A DNA stretch of 64,000 nucleotides from Siphonodentalium dalli (lineage: Eukaryota; Mollusca; Scaphopoda; Gadilida; Siphonodentaliidae): positions 48,366,073-48,430,072 of the forward strand of contig CP136064.1 in the NCBI GenBank assembly GCA_032622095.1. The letters are read 5' to 3'. The position numbers and the translations under genes were made by a program. Positions 22,419 to 34,184 of the stretch are shown in pieces (the stretch's first letter is position 1; each line of letters starts with the position of its first letter). A model generated the notes under the pieces. That model made no database searches. It was not told the origin of the DNA and saw only the letters and a list, made by a program, of their open reading frames with translations.

Positions 22419-24637
22419 TATATATATGACAAGCAGTCACAACACTATACGAGACTTGGATACTTTCGGTATTGTGAGAGATCTTCTGAGTTGAAAGCTT
22501 AATGTCATCTCTCCTAAGGCCCATATGGTGTTTTTGCAGTTATAAATTCTTATAATATGTTTTTAAACTGTTACAATATTGTCATATAAGGGCACAAAGG
22601 GTCTTTAGTAAAACAAATGCATGAGGGTGTATATATATACGCGTGCTTTGCCCCTCGGGCCACCCACCACGCCGGCATACCCTCCTGCAAATTTACTACC
22701 CCTCCCCTGGACTTTCGTAGCATTTTTTTCTTTTCGATGACCCGTTTGGCTTTTATACAATATTATATAGCAAATTCAATGTTTATTTGTGTAAGATTAT
22801 GTGTGGAGGACGTTAGTGATGTTGTAGCTCAACTTGATGTTGGTCCTTCGGTACTCCGTTTATCGACTGATTGGATCATTGAACATTGTTACTCAGGGAT
22901 AATTTGAAGCGATGAATGTTACTGGATGAGTGCAGTTGACATTACTTGCCCTATCATAATAAATAATTGATAATATAAAGAGCGTTCTTCCTTATCAGCG
23001 GGGGGAAGTTACGCGCCTTCGACCTCAGATGACTTAAAGGCTGATATCAATATATTATATTTACATAGATAATCAATAAAGTTTATCGTAATCAAAGGCA
23101 GTTATCGTATTGTATTTTGTTGCAAATTTTGAAATCCAAGATGGCCGCTGGCAGCCATGTTTTTTTGGCCGAAAGACCTCAAAATGACTCATTCCTATTT
23201 ACATATCCATGTTAACATCCATGATAAATAGTATGCACAGAAATTCATATACAGCTCTTTACAGTGAATTTCCCCCCGCAAATCTGTTTTAGTGTTAAAA
23301 GGGGGGTTGGGTGTCAAAAAATGGTCGTAAAAAAAACTGCCGAAAACGGAAAAAAATTAGGCGTGGGGGTGGGTGGGTACAAAAAATGATCGAAAGGGGA
23401 AAAATGCCATACATGCCTGAAATTTTTTTCCGACCCCCCCCCCTGTATATACAGGGAACTTTACCACCACATTCCGTGGCCGATATATTTACATGACCTC
23501 TGCGAGCATAAAGGCCATGTACAGACTATACCGTATACTTGCATGTTGCCTATAAACGAACTTCTGATACTAAACTTCGCTAGCTCAGATCGAAGTTTTC
23601 ACAAGTACATGGAACCCAATACCAATGTGATGATGCAAGCCAGAATGCTTTTGTTTTCATATGGCTGGCATAAAGCTGTGATTTATTGAAGTTTGCCCTT
23701 CAACTATAGTTTTTAATTGTCATTTCCGCGACCAGCTGATATTGCCGGAAATTCCTGCGGGGAATCATGCCAGGCAAACGCGTTTACGACCACAGTTATA
23801 GTCAACTCTCCCCAGAATTTCTCACAGCGAGAAACATGAACCTGTACCTGTTTTATCCCCGGAACGTAACTTTTGGTGACACGGCAGACCGGCAGAAAAT
23901 GTTCGCAAACAACATATTAAATAATCGTATGGTCATTTTATCTTGTTCTTTAATGGTAAATGATATACATATATATATATATCATATTGAAGCAGATTAA
24001 TCGCAAACATGTCAGATGATTTATCACATTTAGGGGTTCATGTGAATGCCCAAGCTCAACTTGTAAACGCAGAACGTCTTTCAATGAAAGTCTGTTACAG
24101 AAGAGTAATGGGTCAGGACTCTGTCCAAAACAGCATCAACCCAATTGATAACCCGAGCTGTTGTGGACCGTGAATATTTGGCTTAGGTACCATGTGTTTA
24201 TTCTGGTTACAATTGAATTTCATTCAATTCTTTCTCTGAATACCCCAAATTATTTTCTGTGTTTATATAGCAAATTTGGCCAGTGCTACAACGCAATTGA
24301 TAACAGATTAATTAAATCTGACTGCTAACAAGTTTATATTGACAAATATATTAAATGCTGGAATTTTACTAAAACGTGCAGACAATTTCTTGTCATTTAG
24401 GGTTTATTTTTAAGCATGTTCAACATTTGATATTCTGCCAAATAAAATTATAAACTACTTTGAACTCTATCATGTGATCACCCTTTAATACATGTTAATG
24501 CACTGTTTTATCGCTTTCAAGTCAGTAATTAAAAAAAAAAAAGCCTGCCTGCCTAATTCACTGTAGGTGGTCGCAACTCTGTGGGCGATTTTGCTTTAAG
24601 TCGCTTACAATTATGAAATTTATCCAGGGTAATTAAT
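22419..24637. other. Gene-poor stretch with dispersed-repeat traces
   Basis: The piece CCCGTTTGGCTTTTATAC at 22742 matches the repeat at 14203. CCAAGATGGCCGCTGGCAGC at 23141 belongs to a motif recurring at 25750, 28470 and 28640. CCTGAAATTTTTTTCCGAC plus a C tract at 23417-23443 matches 6131. The frame at 23767-24000 has no splice framing or recognisable domain. No gene is supported. Confidence 0.5.
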
Positions 24638-24902
24638 TCAATGTTTATTGCGATATCGGTTCACAAAATTCACAGAAAAACATGCAATTTCGAGTTGGGA
24701 TCTTCACCTAAAGCGAAGTATATCATTAAAGGTACTCAATCCAATCAGAGGGTCCCCATATCATCACATTCCAACAACAACAAAATTTTGTGAAATGCCG
24801 CTTCAGTTATCAGAATCTAATAATTGCCCAAAAATAATGAAAAGCAGTCAACAAGAGATGGACTGTCGTCCGGTGCATACCCCCTTGTGGCATACCGCCT
24901 AG
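24638..24902. repeat. Part of an interspersed element sharing TTAAAGGTACTCAATCC
   Basis: Contains CGAGTTGGGATCTTCACC and TTAAAGGTACTCAATCC, phrases found in related form at 34236-34310 and 29264. The segment resumes at about 25440 on the other side of a tandem block, so a later insertion or expansion split it. Confidence 0.55.
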
Positions 24903-25435
24903 TGTGGCCACATCTATAACTTATGAAATTAAATGTCCTCATAGTGGTGAACAACCATACAAAATTTCATTGAGATCCGAGCATTACTGTTCAAGTTATG
25001 AGCTGAACAGACATTAGACGGACCAAACAGCCAACATTTCCAGATAAACAAAGATGAATAACTCTAGCATGGAAAAGTGGAACAGAACAATGAATGTCCT
25101 CATAGTAGTGAACATCCATACCAAATTCCATTGAGATCCCAGCACAACTGTTGAAGTTACGACATGAACAGACACCAGACGGACCAAAAAGCCAACATTT
25201 CCAGATGAACAAAGATGAATAATTCTAGAATGGAAAATCCAAACAAAACGATGGAACCCTCTATTTAATGTCCTCATAATAGAGAACATCCATACCTAAT
25301 TTCATTGAGGTCCGAGCACTACTGTTCAAGGTATGACATTAACAGATATTGGACGGGCATACGGATGGACGGACGGACGGACAGGTGCAAAACAGTATAC
25401 CCCCCTTTTTTTTTAAAAGGGGGTATAACTATAGT
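24903..25435 (+). repeat. About three diverged ~165-bp tandem units ending in an A/G hairpin
   Basis: AATGTCCTCATAGTGGTGAAC, or close variants, recurs near 24932, 25092 and 25268, each followed by a TTTCATTGAGATCCGAGCA-like phrase. The block ends in GGACGGACGGACGGACAGG and a hairpin of CCCCCTT and AAGGGGG. This ending is common in marine invertebrate interspersed repeats. Confidence 0.7.
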
Positions 25436-25439
25436 ATAA

Positions 25440-25680
25440 AATTGCACAAAACCTAGCAAAACCTGTTATTTTTCAACAATTTGTTCAACGAAATTTTGCC
25501 GGTTTGTCAAATATCTGACACAAAAAGCCACTTGATATTAGAGTTATCCATATTTACACGTAATTTGGTCAATGAAATTCTGTCTATTGGGCCACTTCAA
25601 ATTAAAATAATACAATTCAAACATCGATATCTGATTACTCTTATCGTTTCTGTTCTAATTTGATAGCTCCCATCTAGATG
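25440..25680. repeat. Second part of the split interspersed element
   Basis: TTTGCCGGTTTGTCAAATATC and AGTTATCCATATTTAC here are found inverted at about 34480-34560. This places the segment in the same family as 34185-34720. Confidence 0.55.
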
Positions 25681-25784
25681 ATTCAAATTATTTCTCCAAT
25701 AAATGTGTGTTCCATGCACTATGTGCCTATGGACTCAATCCCAGATAGCTGCTAGCAGCCATATTTTTGTCACACAAAAATCTT

Positions 25785-27390
25785 CTTTTTTTTGGGCGTA
25801 CTATTAAAATAGCCAGCGTCCGTCTGTCAGTGCATCCGTAAGTCTGGAAATGATTTCCGTATGATAACTTTATTTTGGGTTATCAGATCCGAACAAAGTT
25901 TGGTATGTGAGTTTATCAGATGAAAATACAGGCCTAGTTCTAATAACGGCTCGGTCTGCCAGAGTTATGGTCCTTGTTGACTTAGTATTTGCTGATTATT
26001 TCTGTTTCTAGATGATAACATTAGTTTTAGTTACTTGATTGTTTTTGACTTTAGTAGAAGATACATGTCAAGTTCTAATATGGGTTCGGTTTGTCCTTTT
26101 TTTACTGGAGTTATGGTCCTTGTCCACTTAAAATTTGCTGATTATTTTGGTTTCCGGATGATATATTTCGTTTTAGTTTTTCATGATTGTTTTGAATGTA
26201 TTATGTAAATTAACCACGCAAAGATATATACAGGTCAAATTCAAATTTGGCTTTGGTGCACCCATTTTTGCCAGAATTATGGTCCTTGTCAACTAAAAAA
26301 TGTGCCCGTTTAGTTTGGTTTCCGATTGATCATTTTTATGTTTACCCATACCATAGTATGGTAAACATAGTGTCGTTGTCCGGATTGACCACTCATTGTG
26401 CGTCCGTCCGTCCATCTGTCTGTCTGTCCGTAGACACTTTACGCATGGTGCGATAACTCAAATATTTTCCATCTGATCGGAACCAAATTTGGTATGCGAG
26501 TTTCGCAGCCCAAAATACAGATCAATTTCGAATATGGGTTTGATCCGACTATATTTAACTGAATTATGGCCCTTTTTCGAAAAAATATTTTCACTAAAAA
26601 TTGGTTTAAATAATAATAAAAAAATAATTTTAAGTTAACAAAATTTGAAAAACTAACACCATTATAACTCTGCCAAGGGTACCCCAAGTCACCACACCAA
26701 ATTTGGTTTAAATCGGTCCATAATCTTGTGTTATGTACAGGTAAATTTATAGAGTATACTGTTATGTACTATTATAGACAAATGTATATGTACATTTGTC
26801 TATAATAGTACATAACAGTATACTCTATGATTCAAAGTCAAAACTCTCATTTATGATTCCAATCATAGTAATTTAATATCGCCAAGGGATGGGTTAACAT
26901 CTGCCGATCGTGATCGGCCTCTCAATAACTTTACTTTTATTTATCTGATTATATGGTATGTGGATTAACCACATCAAGATGCAGGTCAAATCCGAGTACG
27001 GGTCCACCCAAGCTCACCCATTTTTGCCTGAGTGATGGTCCTTGTTCGATTTAGAAATCACAGGTTTTGGGTTGTCCGGATGGCAACTTAAGCAATAATT
27101 AATATTTTCTGTGAAACTTGGCACAGACATCAACCACCATGGAAAACTATGCACATGCGATTATGTCGTCTGTCCGACTTTTTTTGATGGAGTTATTCCC
27201 CCTTTTCTGACTTAGAGATTTTTTTGCAACATGCATAAGTTTGTCCCGAGCTTTTATTCCTACATTTTTCACTGCATTTTTGGGTAAATTTTTAAAAACT
27301 TGGCACAGATATTTAGTATCATGGTAACCTGTGTTTATGACGTCTGTCCGAAAAAATTTGGTGGAGTTATTCCCCTTTGAAATGTTTTCG
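25785..27390. repeat. Old degenerate tandem-like repeats
   Basis: Phrases such as GAGTTATGGTCCTTGT, TTTGGTATGTGAGTTT and GGTTTCCGGATGAT recur every 130-200 bp with heavy divergence. A GTCCGTCCGTCC run lies at 26400-26430. No coding frame. Similar phrases are common in marine invertebrate genomes. Confidence 0.6.
26749..26828. repeat. Perfect 38-bp inverted repeat (hairpin)
   Basis: Arms 26749-26786 and 26791-26828 are exact complements with a four-base loop TATG. Despite lying in old degenerate repeats the arms show no mismatch. It could be a very young miniature element, a cruciform-forming sequence, or a fold-back artefact of sequencing or assembly. Confidence 0.9.
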
Positions 27391-27563
27391 CAACATGCAT
27401 AATTTTGTCCCAGCTTATATTCAGTCAATAAATTTAGGATTAGGGTTAGGGTTACCTGTTGACATAATTTCAGTGCCAAATATATGGTCATGGCTACTTC
27501 ATTCAAATAACATTTTGAATATGGGGGTATTACTTAGTCCCATTAGGGACAAGCCCATCTCTA
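27388..27563. mobile_element. hAT-like element end, right terminus (complement of TAGAGATGGGCTTGTCCC)
   Basis: The last bases are the complement of TAGAGATGGGCTTGTCCC, a hAT-like terminus, and the inner sequence (including TTAGGATTAGGGTTAGGG and ATATATGGTCATGGCTAC) recurs inverted at 30760-30960. No left partner end is visible, so this is a solo or truncated end. Confidence 0.6.
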
Positions 27564-27879
27564 GTTAATATTTGGTATGTGATTCATATCTGAGAAGATG
27601 CAAGCACAGTTCAAGTCCCATGATTTTCGATGGAGTTATGCCCCTTTTTCAACTTAAAAATCACAGTATTTGGGTTGTCTGGATGGTCACTTTGAGCTAT
27701 ATCCAACCGAATATCTTGCACGTGGTTCAAATTTCCGAAAAGGCCAAGTTCAAATTTGGTCATGGTCTGATCATTTTTGACGGAGTTAAAAAAAAACCTA
27801 TCATTACTAAAAAGCCCTCTTTTCGGGGTTACGTGGTCACCGACCTTTTATTTAACTTAATTGGGAAAAAATAAATGAT

Positions 27880-28700
27880 TCACATTCTAGTGATTACCCT
27901 GAAGATCCATATGAAGTTTAGTGATGATCGAAAGAGGTATGTGCATTCAAAACATGACTGTATTTTCAAAACCATTCGTCACTAATTGTGGGCTGCAGGA
28001 TGTGCCAATTGATTCAAAAGTGAAATCCATTATGGCCGCTAGAATTCATTTTTTTTAAGGATATCTGGGATATTCAGAAAAAATAGATCGATATTCGGAA
28101 CAGGAATTTGGTTCAGTCATGTAAAGAGTAACGTCCAAAATGGCTGAATGCGGCCAATTTTTTAAAGAAATTTTTGGAAATGAAAGTGTCAGTGAAATTT
28201 TAGCTCAATTTCGAGAGGGGATAATTTCATGTGTTACAGTCAGTGAAGCGATTAGGAATGCAGAACTATGAAATATCTACGATTAGTAATGCAGAAATAT
28301 GAAATATCTAATACTAGATATCAACATTAAGAGTTATATATAAAGTAAGATCTAATATGACCCCATAGATTACTCCCATCCGTGGTCATCGATGTGAAAT
28401 TTAGTGATGATCGGACAAGGCATGTTGTTTGCAGGGTGTACCAAAGTATTTAGTCATAAAAAAGCAAAATTAAAGATGGCTGCTGGTGGCCATGTTTTCA
28501 CAATGAAATTTTGAAAAATATTATGGTTCCCATCTAGTGGTCACCCAAAATATCCAATAAAAGTTGGTGACAATCGTATCAGGTATGTGGTCTGTACGGT
28601 GTGTCAAAGGATTTAGTCATGCAAAGAGTAAAATCCAAGATGCCTGCTGGCAGCCATGTTTTTCATAAAAAAATCATAAATCTAGAGGTGATCCCGATGC
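27880..28700 (+). repeat. Degenerate tandem repeats with a GATGGCYGCTGG motif
   Basis: Units contain, in order, a TTTAGTGATGATCGAAAGAGG-like phrase, a GGTGTGYCAAAGGATTTAGTC-like phrase and AAGATGGCTGCTGGTGGCC followed by ATGTTTT. Best-preserved copies are near 28365-28500 and 28528-28670; an older one lies near 27890-28060. The motif also appears singly at 23141 and 25748. Confidence 0.6.
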
Positions 28701-29261
28701 TCCATTAATTGTAACTAGAATGTGATGCATTTTGTGGACTTCCAAAATTTGTTAGCACATTTTCTTGGACAAGAGTTTATTAAAAATTGTAAATTAATAA
28801 CTGAAATAGCTAAAAAAAAAAAAAAATTATATCGAGTAGCTGTGAGTAAAACGTTAATGGTATAAAGGTCAAATCAACTTCAAAAGAATGAGTGTATTTA
28901 CCCCAGCTAAAATTTCCAGTCTGTCGGTGATTCATCTGCCACCATGGTATCATAAATCATGCTCTACTTAAAGTGATAGGGCCAATGTAATATGGCTAAA
29001 TGTTATTCAAGTTTATATAAAAAAACTTGGCTACCTGGTGTGAATGTATCTACCACGAGGTCTCAAGCAGTCTACCTCTTCACATGCAAAATAACATCAA
29101 TAGCTTGAGGATGGGAACGACCCACCATATGGTAGATATTCAATCAGGCTCTGCTTAAGTTACTCTTTAAATTTTAATCTAAATTCAACACATTATAACT
29201 ATATTATATACGATTATATACATATCAGTTTTTTGTGATAATTTTAAAATTATTTTAATGT
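28701..29261. other. AT-rich stretch, nothing recognised
   Basis: Short A and T runs, no terminal repeats, no credible frame. Confidence 0.5.
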
Positions 29262-30717
29262 TAAAGGTACTCAATCCGATTAAGCACCACTAAATTACTA
29301 TTTCTTTGGCTTCAGGGGTAGAAAATATTTGATTCGAGTCGAGGAACCCATCCATCAAAGCTCAGAGTTATTAGATATTGATTTTTGAAGTTTGTAATTT
29401 TCTCGAGATGTCAGGGATTTTTCTGCCTATTTTGGGAATGGGTCCGGGTCCGTTCGAATTGGGAAAAATGTGTCTTTACAGACCAAAATTGGGAATTTTC
29501 CATGTTTTAGAAAAATTAATTAATCACTGTTACACACAAGTAAATAGTACTAATACCATAATTTTCGGTGTATAACGCTACTTAAACACAGGTAACTCAA
29601 AGATGGAGTAAAATCCCAGCCCATTGGGGTCCATTTCTCAGCCTCAGGTAAGTTGAAAATTCACGATAACAACGGAAGGATTCAAGCCATCCACCAAACT
29701 TCGACGGAAAAACGGTAATAATAGTGTGGGGGGGGGGGCGTTCCAGAAAATGTTTATAAAATTAACAGTGAGGACAGATGGTGAGGACGTGAAATTTTTA
29801 TATTTTATGCATAACTCGGCAAGCTTTTTCTTCTCCGCAAGATTATATTTTTGTTTAAATGGAGCCCCACGCTGCCAGTCAAAAATGTGTATTCCGGTAA
29901 CCACATGGTACGTCCCCGCTAATAATGAGATAATCCTGGTGAAAACGTGCGCAAACGTCATGGATACACGGCTTAATTGTAAACCGATGAGTCCACTTTT
30001 AACGGAATGCAGGGGGTATGTGTATTCTGGAAGAACATAGTGCGTCCCCCTGATAATGAGATAATCCTAGCAACCACGTGCGCGAAAGTAATATATACTG
30101 GCTTACAAGTCGGATGCGGCCACTTTCAAATGAATGCGGTGAGGTAAACACCTGGCTCGCCCTGCTATGTTTATTTGTGGGAATTCCTCTCAAGCGAGTG
30201 ACGTATTTACTATAATTACTCATTCGGCAAACCTCGTCAGATTCCGTCACGGCCCGCAGAGGTCACAGGTCGAGGAGTTCAGAATGTATAATAACTGTCA
30301 AACTTTGATAATTATTCAATAAACCCGATATTATATACCTGTCTGCAATTGGGAATTTGGTGGTTGAAAATTGGGAATAAAGGTGCCTTTTTCCCATTGG
30401 GAATGGGGCCGTTTACCGGACCCTGAGGACACCTAAAAAAATCCCTGGATGTGTACTAATAATTTCAACAGAAACACTGATTCAAACAGACGAAGATGGA
30501 TATCTTTAAAATCAAGTGAATTAATAATGCAATTTTCACCGAGACCATCATTTTGACGGCGTGTTTCTGGGCCAGAAAAAATATAAATAATAAAACTTCA
30601 AAAATTGATATCTGATCACTCTGAGTGTTGACAGGTAGGTTCCTCGAATCGAATCAATAAATATTTATAGAAATAGTAATTTATGAGGGCCTGATCTGAT
30701 TGAGTACCTTTAATAAG
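29262..30717. mobile_element. Non-autonomous DNA element with ~130-bp terminal inverted repeats
   Basis: TTAAAGGTACTCAATCCGAT at the left and its near complement at about 30693-30717 start inverted repeats of roughly 130 bp, about 75% alike by eye (landmarks ATTACTATTTCT, GATTCGAGTCGAGGAAC, AGATATTGATTTTTGAAG). The interior contains no transposase. Related ends occur at 24725 and 34285. Superfamily unknown because I see no clear target duplication. Confidence 0.6.
29880..30150 (+). repeat. Two diverged ~130-bp direct repeats
   Basis: AATGAGATAATCCTGGTGA at about 29924 and AATGAGATAATCCTAGCAA at about 30054 anchor two copies sharing TGTGTATTC, ACGTGCGC and CGGCTTA-like phrases. They sit inside the inverted-repeat element 29262-30717. 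Confidence 0.6.
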
Positions 30718-30759
30718 TTGTGAATAATTGATGTACTGATGTACACATCAAATAGTAAC

Positions 30760-30965
30760 CAGAGATGGGCTTGTCCCAGATGGGACTAAGTAATACCTTA
30801 ATATCTATTGTTGAGATATGCAAAATGTTATTCAAATGAAGTAGCCATTACCATATATTTGGCACTGAAATTATGTCAACAGGTTACCCTAACCCCTAAC
30901 TCTAATCCTAAATTTATTGACTAAATAAAAGCTGGGACAAAATTATGCATGTTGCGAAAAAAATT
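30760..30965. mobile_element. hAT-like element end, left terminus (CAGAGATGGGCTTGTCCC)
   Basis: Starts CAGAGATGGGCTTGTCCCAG and matches 27388-27563 inverted, plus a 25-bp extra segment (TACCTTAATATCTATTGTTG) that recurs at about 31231. No right end was found. The two solo ends point toward each other across 3.2 kb. Confidence 0.6.
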
Positions 30966-32014
30966 CTCAGTCGAAAAAGGGTGATAACTTCACCAAAAAT
31001 ATGTCAGACAAACTATTAACATATACTTCATACACGTTCTTAGACAGATTTAAACAAGAAGCAAAGGTTAAATAATTGGGAAATGTACTTGTTAGAATGG
31101 ACACCATGGCCGGGAATCGAATCCTGATCTATGGTGGCGCCTTGTGGGGGGGGGGGGAGCAAGATAAACTGGTTTTACCTAGTTTATCTTCCCCCTGCCC
31201 TGATCATCTCCCCCCCACCTGAATTTTTCATACCTTAATATCTATTGTTGAGATAGTCTCCTTTTATCATTCACTATGACTATGTGACTTAGAAAAACTA
31301 TCATTGGTGGCAAGGAAGCATATCTTTTCTTCGGGCTATGCCCTCGGTCATTCTAATTTATGATTGTCCGGTAGCTCTAACAGAACTATTGCAACTGTGC
31401 TTTTTTGTGTTTTGTTTTTGTACATGCATTCTCATAGCATTGCTTCATATCATGTCTTGATTCTATTCAATGCCTGTGTCAGAATGCCCTCAGTATGATG
31501 ACATACCAGCTTGAGGTAATAAATATACACAAATGTTTGTTTTGAATTGACAAACATATGGTCAATTAACAATAATGGTTGGTTATAGTTATTGTAACTA
31601 TAACATTTGACTGCTGAATATTTAGTGGTCACATTGACTGACTTGTATTGTAATCAATTATGTCATCAAGAATGTTCAAACATAGTGCTTTATCATTTAC
31701 CAGCATAATAAATAAGCACTCAAATTAAATCCTGAATAAATAAAGGCATAACCTTTTACACATATTAATATGATAAAAAATTACCCTAACATTTTGCAGA
31801 TTAAAAAACATTCCCACATTAAATGATTAGTAATCTAGTAAAGCACAGGCTGTGAAACACTCTATGAATTACCATTCAGTTTTATGTGAGACTGTTCTTC
31901 TAAATGCATTCAACAAATAGCCTCAGACATGTTCACCAAATCAAGCTTTCATTTAATATTTTTATCATGTAAATATCATTCAATATGAAGTATTATTGAT
32001 ACACACTGATAATC
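30966..32014. other. AT-rich stretch with a G-rich hairpin motif
   Basis: A G-rich run followed by AGATAAACT and its complement lies at 31146-31200, and a segment at 31290-31345 is found inverted at 32775-32835 (ACTATCATTGGTGGCAAGGA). No gene seen. Confidence 0.5.
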
Positions 32015-32024
32015 GACTCCTTAA

Positions 32025-32147
32025 CCACAGCAGCATTATGGGTAATTTTTCAGGATTTAGTCGAGAACTTTCTGATGAATGACAACAACCCATATTTTGT
32101 ACTAAATCTTGAAAAATTAACAATAATTCTGCTGTGGTTAACCCTTT
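32025..32147. mobile_element. Hairpin miniature element flanked by TTAA (1)
   Basis: CCACAGCAGCATTATGGGTA at the left pairs with the complement near 32120-32147 (AATTCTGCTGTGG). TTAA stands on both sides (32021-32024 and 32148-32151), the piggyBac target. Length 123 bp, non-coding. The flanks GACTCC and GGAGTC outside the pair of elements are also complementary. Confidence 0.65.
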
Positions 32148-32151
32148 CAGT

Positions 32152-32334
32152 GCCAAGTCTGATTTTTGTATCAACCCATATTTCCTTGATCATTTCCTAA
32201 ATTTATTGATTATAATTATGTGAAACATTGATGGAAACTTTCCATCAGTGTGTCACATTATTATAATCAATAAATATGGAAAATGATCAAGGAAATATGG
32301 GTTGATACAAACATCGGACTTGACACTGAAAGGG
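32152..32334. mobile_element. piggyBac-like hairpin miniature element flanked by TTAA (2)
   Basis: Starts CCCTTTCAGTGCCAAGTC and ends in its near complement, TTGACACTGAAAGGG. TTAA precedes (32148-32151) and follows (32335-32338). Terminal CCC and a TTAA duplication are the hallmarks of piggyBac elements. The 183-bp element is almost entirely a hairpin with arms of about 75 bp. Confidence 0.82.
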
Positions 32335-32689
32335 TTAAGGAGTCAATTATTTAGGGCATTAATGTATAGTGATTTTGTCATATATTGTTACACATCACTG
32401 TATTTCATCTGTTGTTATTTGCATTTGAAGCAAACTAAAGAAAACATATATGCAAATCTGTCCTTATTGATCTGAATATCAACCCTTTATGTTCTAGGGA
32501 GCTGCCCATAATAGACATATACATAACTTACATAACTGACATACGCCAATTAGATTATGCCCCTCCAATTCACAAACTTGGTAAAATGTCACCGTGGAAA
32601 ACAAGTTTGAAGTGACATTTCAATTTGTTTTTCTAAGTCACATAGTGATAGTGAACGATAAAATGAGACTAACTCGCCAATAGATGTTA

Positions 32690-32750
32690 AGGTAAGGAAA
32701 TTCAGGGGGGGGGGGGGGGGGTATGGGGGGGGGAGATAAACTGGGTGATT
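32690..32750 (+). repeat. Poly-G tract and GGGGAGATAAACT motif
   Basis: ATTCAGG, a long G run, TATG, a second G run and AGATAAACT. The same order (AATTCAGG, G-rich, GGGGGAGATAAACT) appears at 32889-32914 and inverted at 31187-31225, so these are three copies of one short repeat whose G tract varies. Confidence 0.7.
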
Positions 32751-32919
32751 TTCAATTAAAACAAATATGAACAATGTCTCTGCCGAAGAAAAGACATGCT
32801 TCCTTGCCACCAATGATAGTTTTTCTCAGCAATATAGTGATACTGAAAAATAATATGCCAATAATTTGTCAATAAATTCAAAGATAAAAAAATTCAGGGA
32901 GGGGGAGATAAACTGTTAC

Positions 32920-34184
32920 ACCGGTATCGATAACGACATGGTTACCAAAACTTCCCTCTGAATAAATACATATATATGGGGTATATAGTCAGATATTTCT
33001 CCTATTACTCCCATTGTCAGAAACAACTTGCCCCACATATTGCAAGTTATCTTTTGATACAGCCAATGCTACATTTCCAATTTTAGTGTCTTTTGATATG
33101 AATATAAAATTTCACATCTCTGATAGATGACATGATATTGTATATATGTATTGTTTTCATCACAATGTAAAATGTATGATCATTTTGTTTCAATTGGTAC
33201 TGTTGAATTATAATCTCCATTCTGTAGAAATTGTATGTTATACATTGTACTGATTATTATGTTCGATTGTTTTTAGGCATTTAGAGTTTTGAAGGAGTTT
33301 CCCAATGAATGTGTTGCAAAATAGCAATCTTTTATAAGTATAGATGGCAGGAAGCTCCTTCAGATCTCCATGTTTGGTCCTTGATAGTCATCAGGGTTTT
33401 GTAGCTGTGACTATATGCTGGCTTTTGGTGCTTTACACACCCACAAACAGAATTTCACTCAAAATTTTATCATGGTCTGTTCACCTAATGGACATTTAGA
33501 TTTCTTCAAAAATATTACCATGATTAATTCGTAGCCAGCAACTAGGACTTTTAATCAATTGACACCTTTGAGTGATTTTGGCGAATATAATATTTCGTTG
33601 GACCGCATACACTAGTTTATTAGTTTCATCACTCCTTCGGGTATATTAGGTTCTTCAAAGGAAGAACCATCATTTAGTAGGGAAGGGAGTGGCATCAAAT
33701 TGTTATATAAACCATATGACCAAGCGTTTTAAAATTAAAATTTACAACACATTTACCACAACTTGCATTTTATTTCATCGCAAAAATGGCCAATGTTGAC
33801 ATTATGAGATAATGTGAACAAACTTAAAATTGTGTTAAAACTAACACTTAATTTATCTTTAACTGTAAACAATATTAACTAATAAATGTCGCACTTTTAA
33901 ATTTGGTCAACCGGCGGTAGTTCGCTCTCTGGTTATTACTGAGCTAGGCTATCATGCAACGATCCGCAATGCGCGTAAACCTACACAATTGGTTGTTTGC
34001 GTACTCTGGTTATTAGCAAGCTGCCAATCGAGAAACATTTTGTGAAAAATTGGATCATGACATGAATCTCTACTCTGGCTAACGCCCGTACAGATCATAT
34101 TCCTCCAGTACAAAACCTGGGAACTTTTCTGTCACCCTTGTAAGCCGATATTGCAATACATTGAATTAATTACTCAGGAGAAAT
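32920..34184. other. Stretch without recognised feature
   Basis: AT-rich with many stops in all frames. No terminal repeats, exon or RNA gene recognised. Confidence 0.5.

Noticed and set aside
9565-22502. Many frames of 75-180 codons with MREAGVARARRPDKIRIRG- or MVCECILPRIRILSGRR-like peptides
   Set aside because: The 122-bp unit is not a multiple of three and is open in several phases on both strands, so these peptides are translations of Helitron-like tandem repeats.
23767-24000. 77-codon frame starting MPGKRVYDHSYSQLS
   Set aside because: Protein-like at first sight, but ends in a TA-rich run, lacks splice signals and matches no family that I know.
27430-27455. Telomere-like TTAGGGTTAGGG
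   Set aside because: Only about two to three units, inside a hAT-like repeat that recurs at 30890 with variant units; not a telomeric tract.
29985-30010. Hammerhead-ribozyme-like CGATGAGTCC
   Set aside because: The second conserved core GAAA and matching stems are missing.
31105-31130. tRNA B-box-like sequence (complement GGATTCGATTCCCGG)
   Set aside because: No A box at a suitable distance, no cloverleaf and no acceptor stem could be drawn; at best an old SINE trace.
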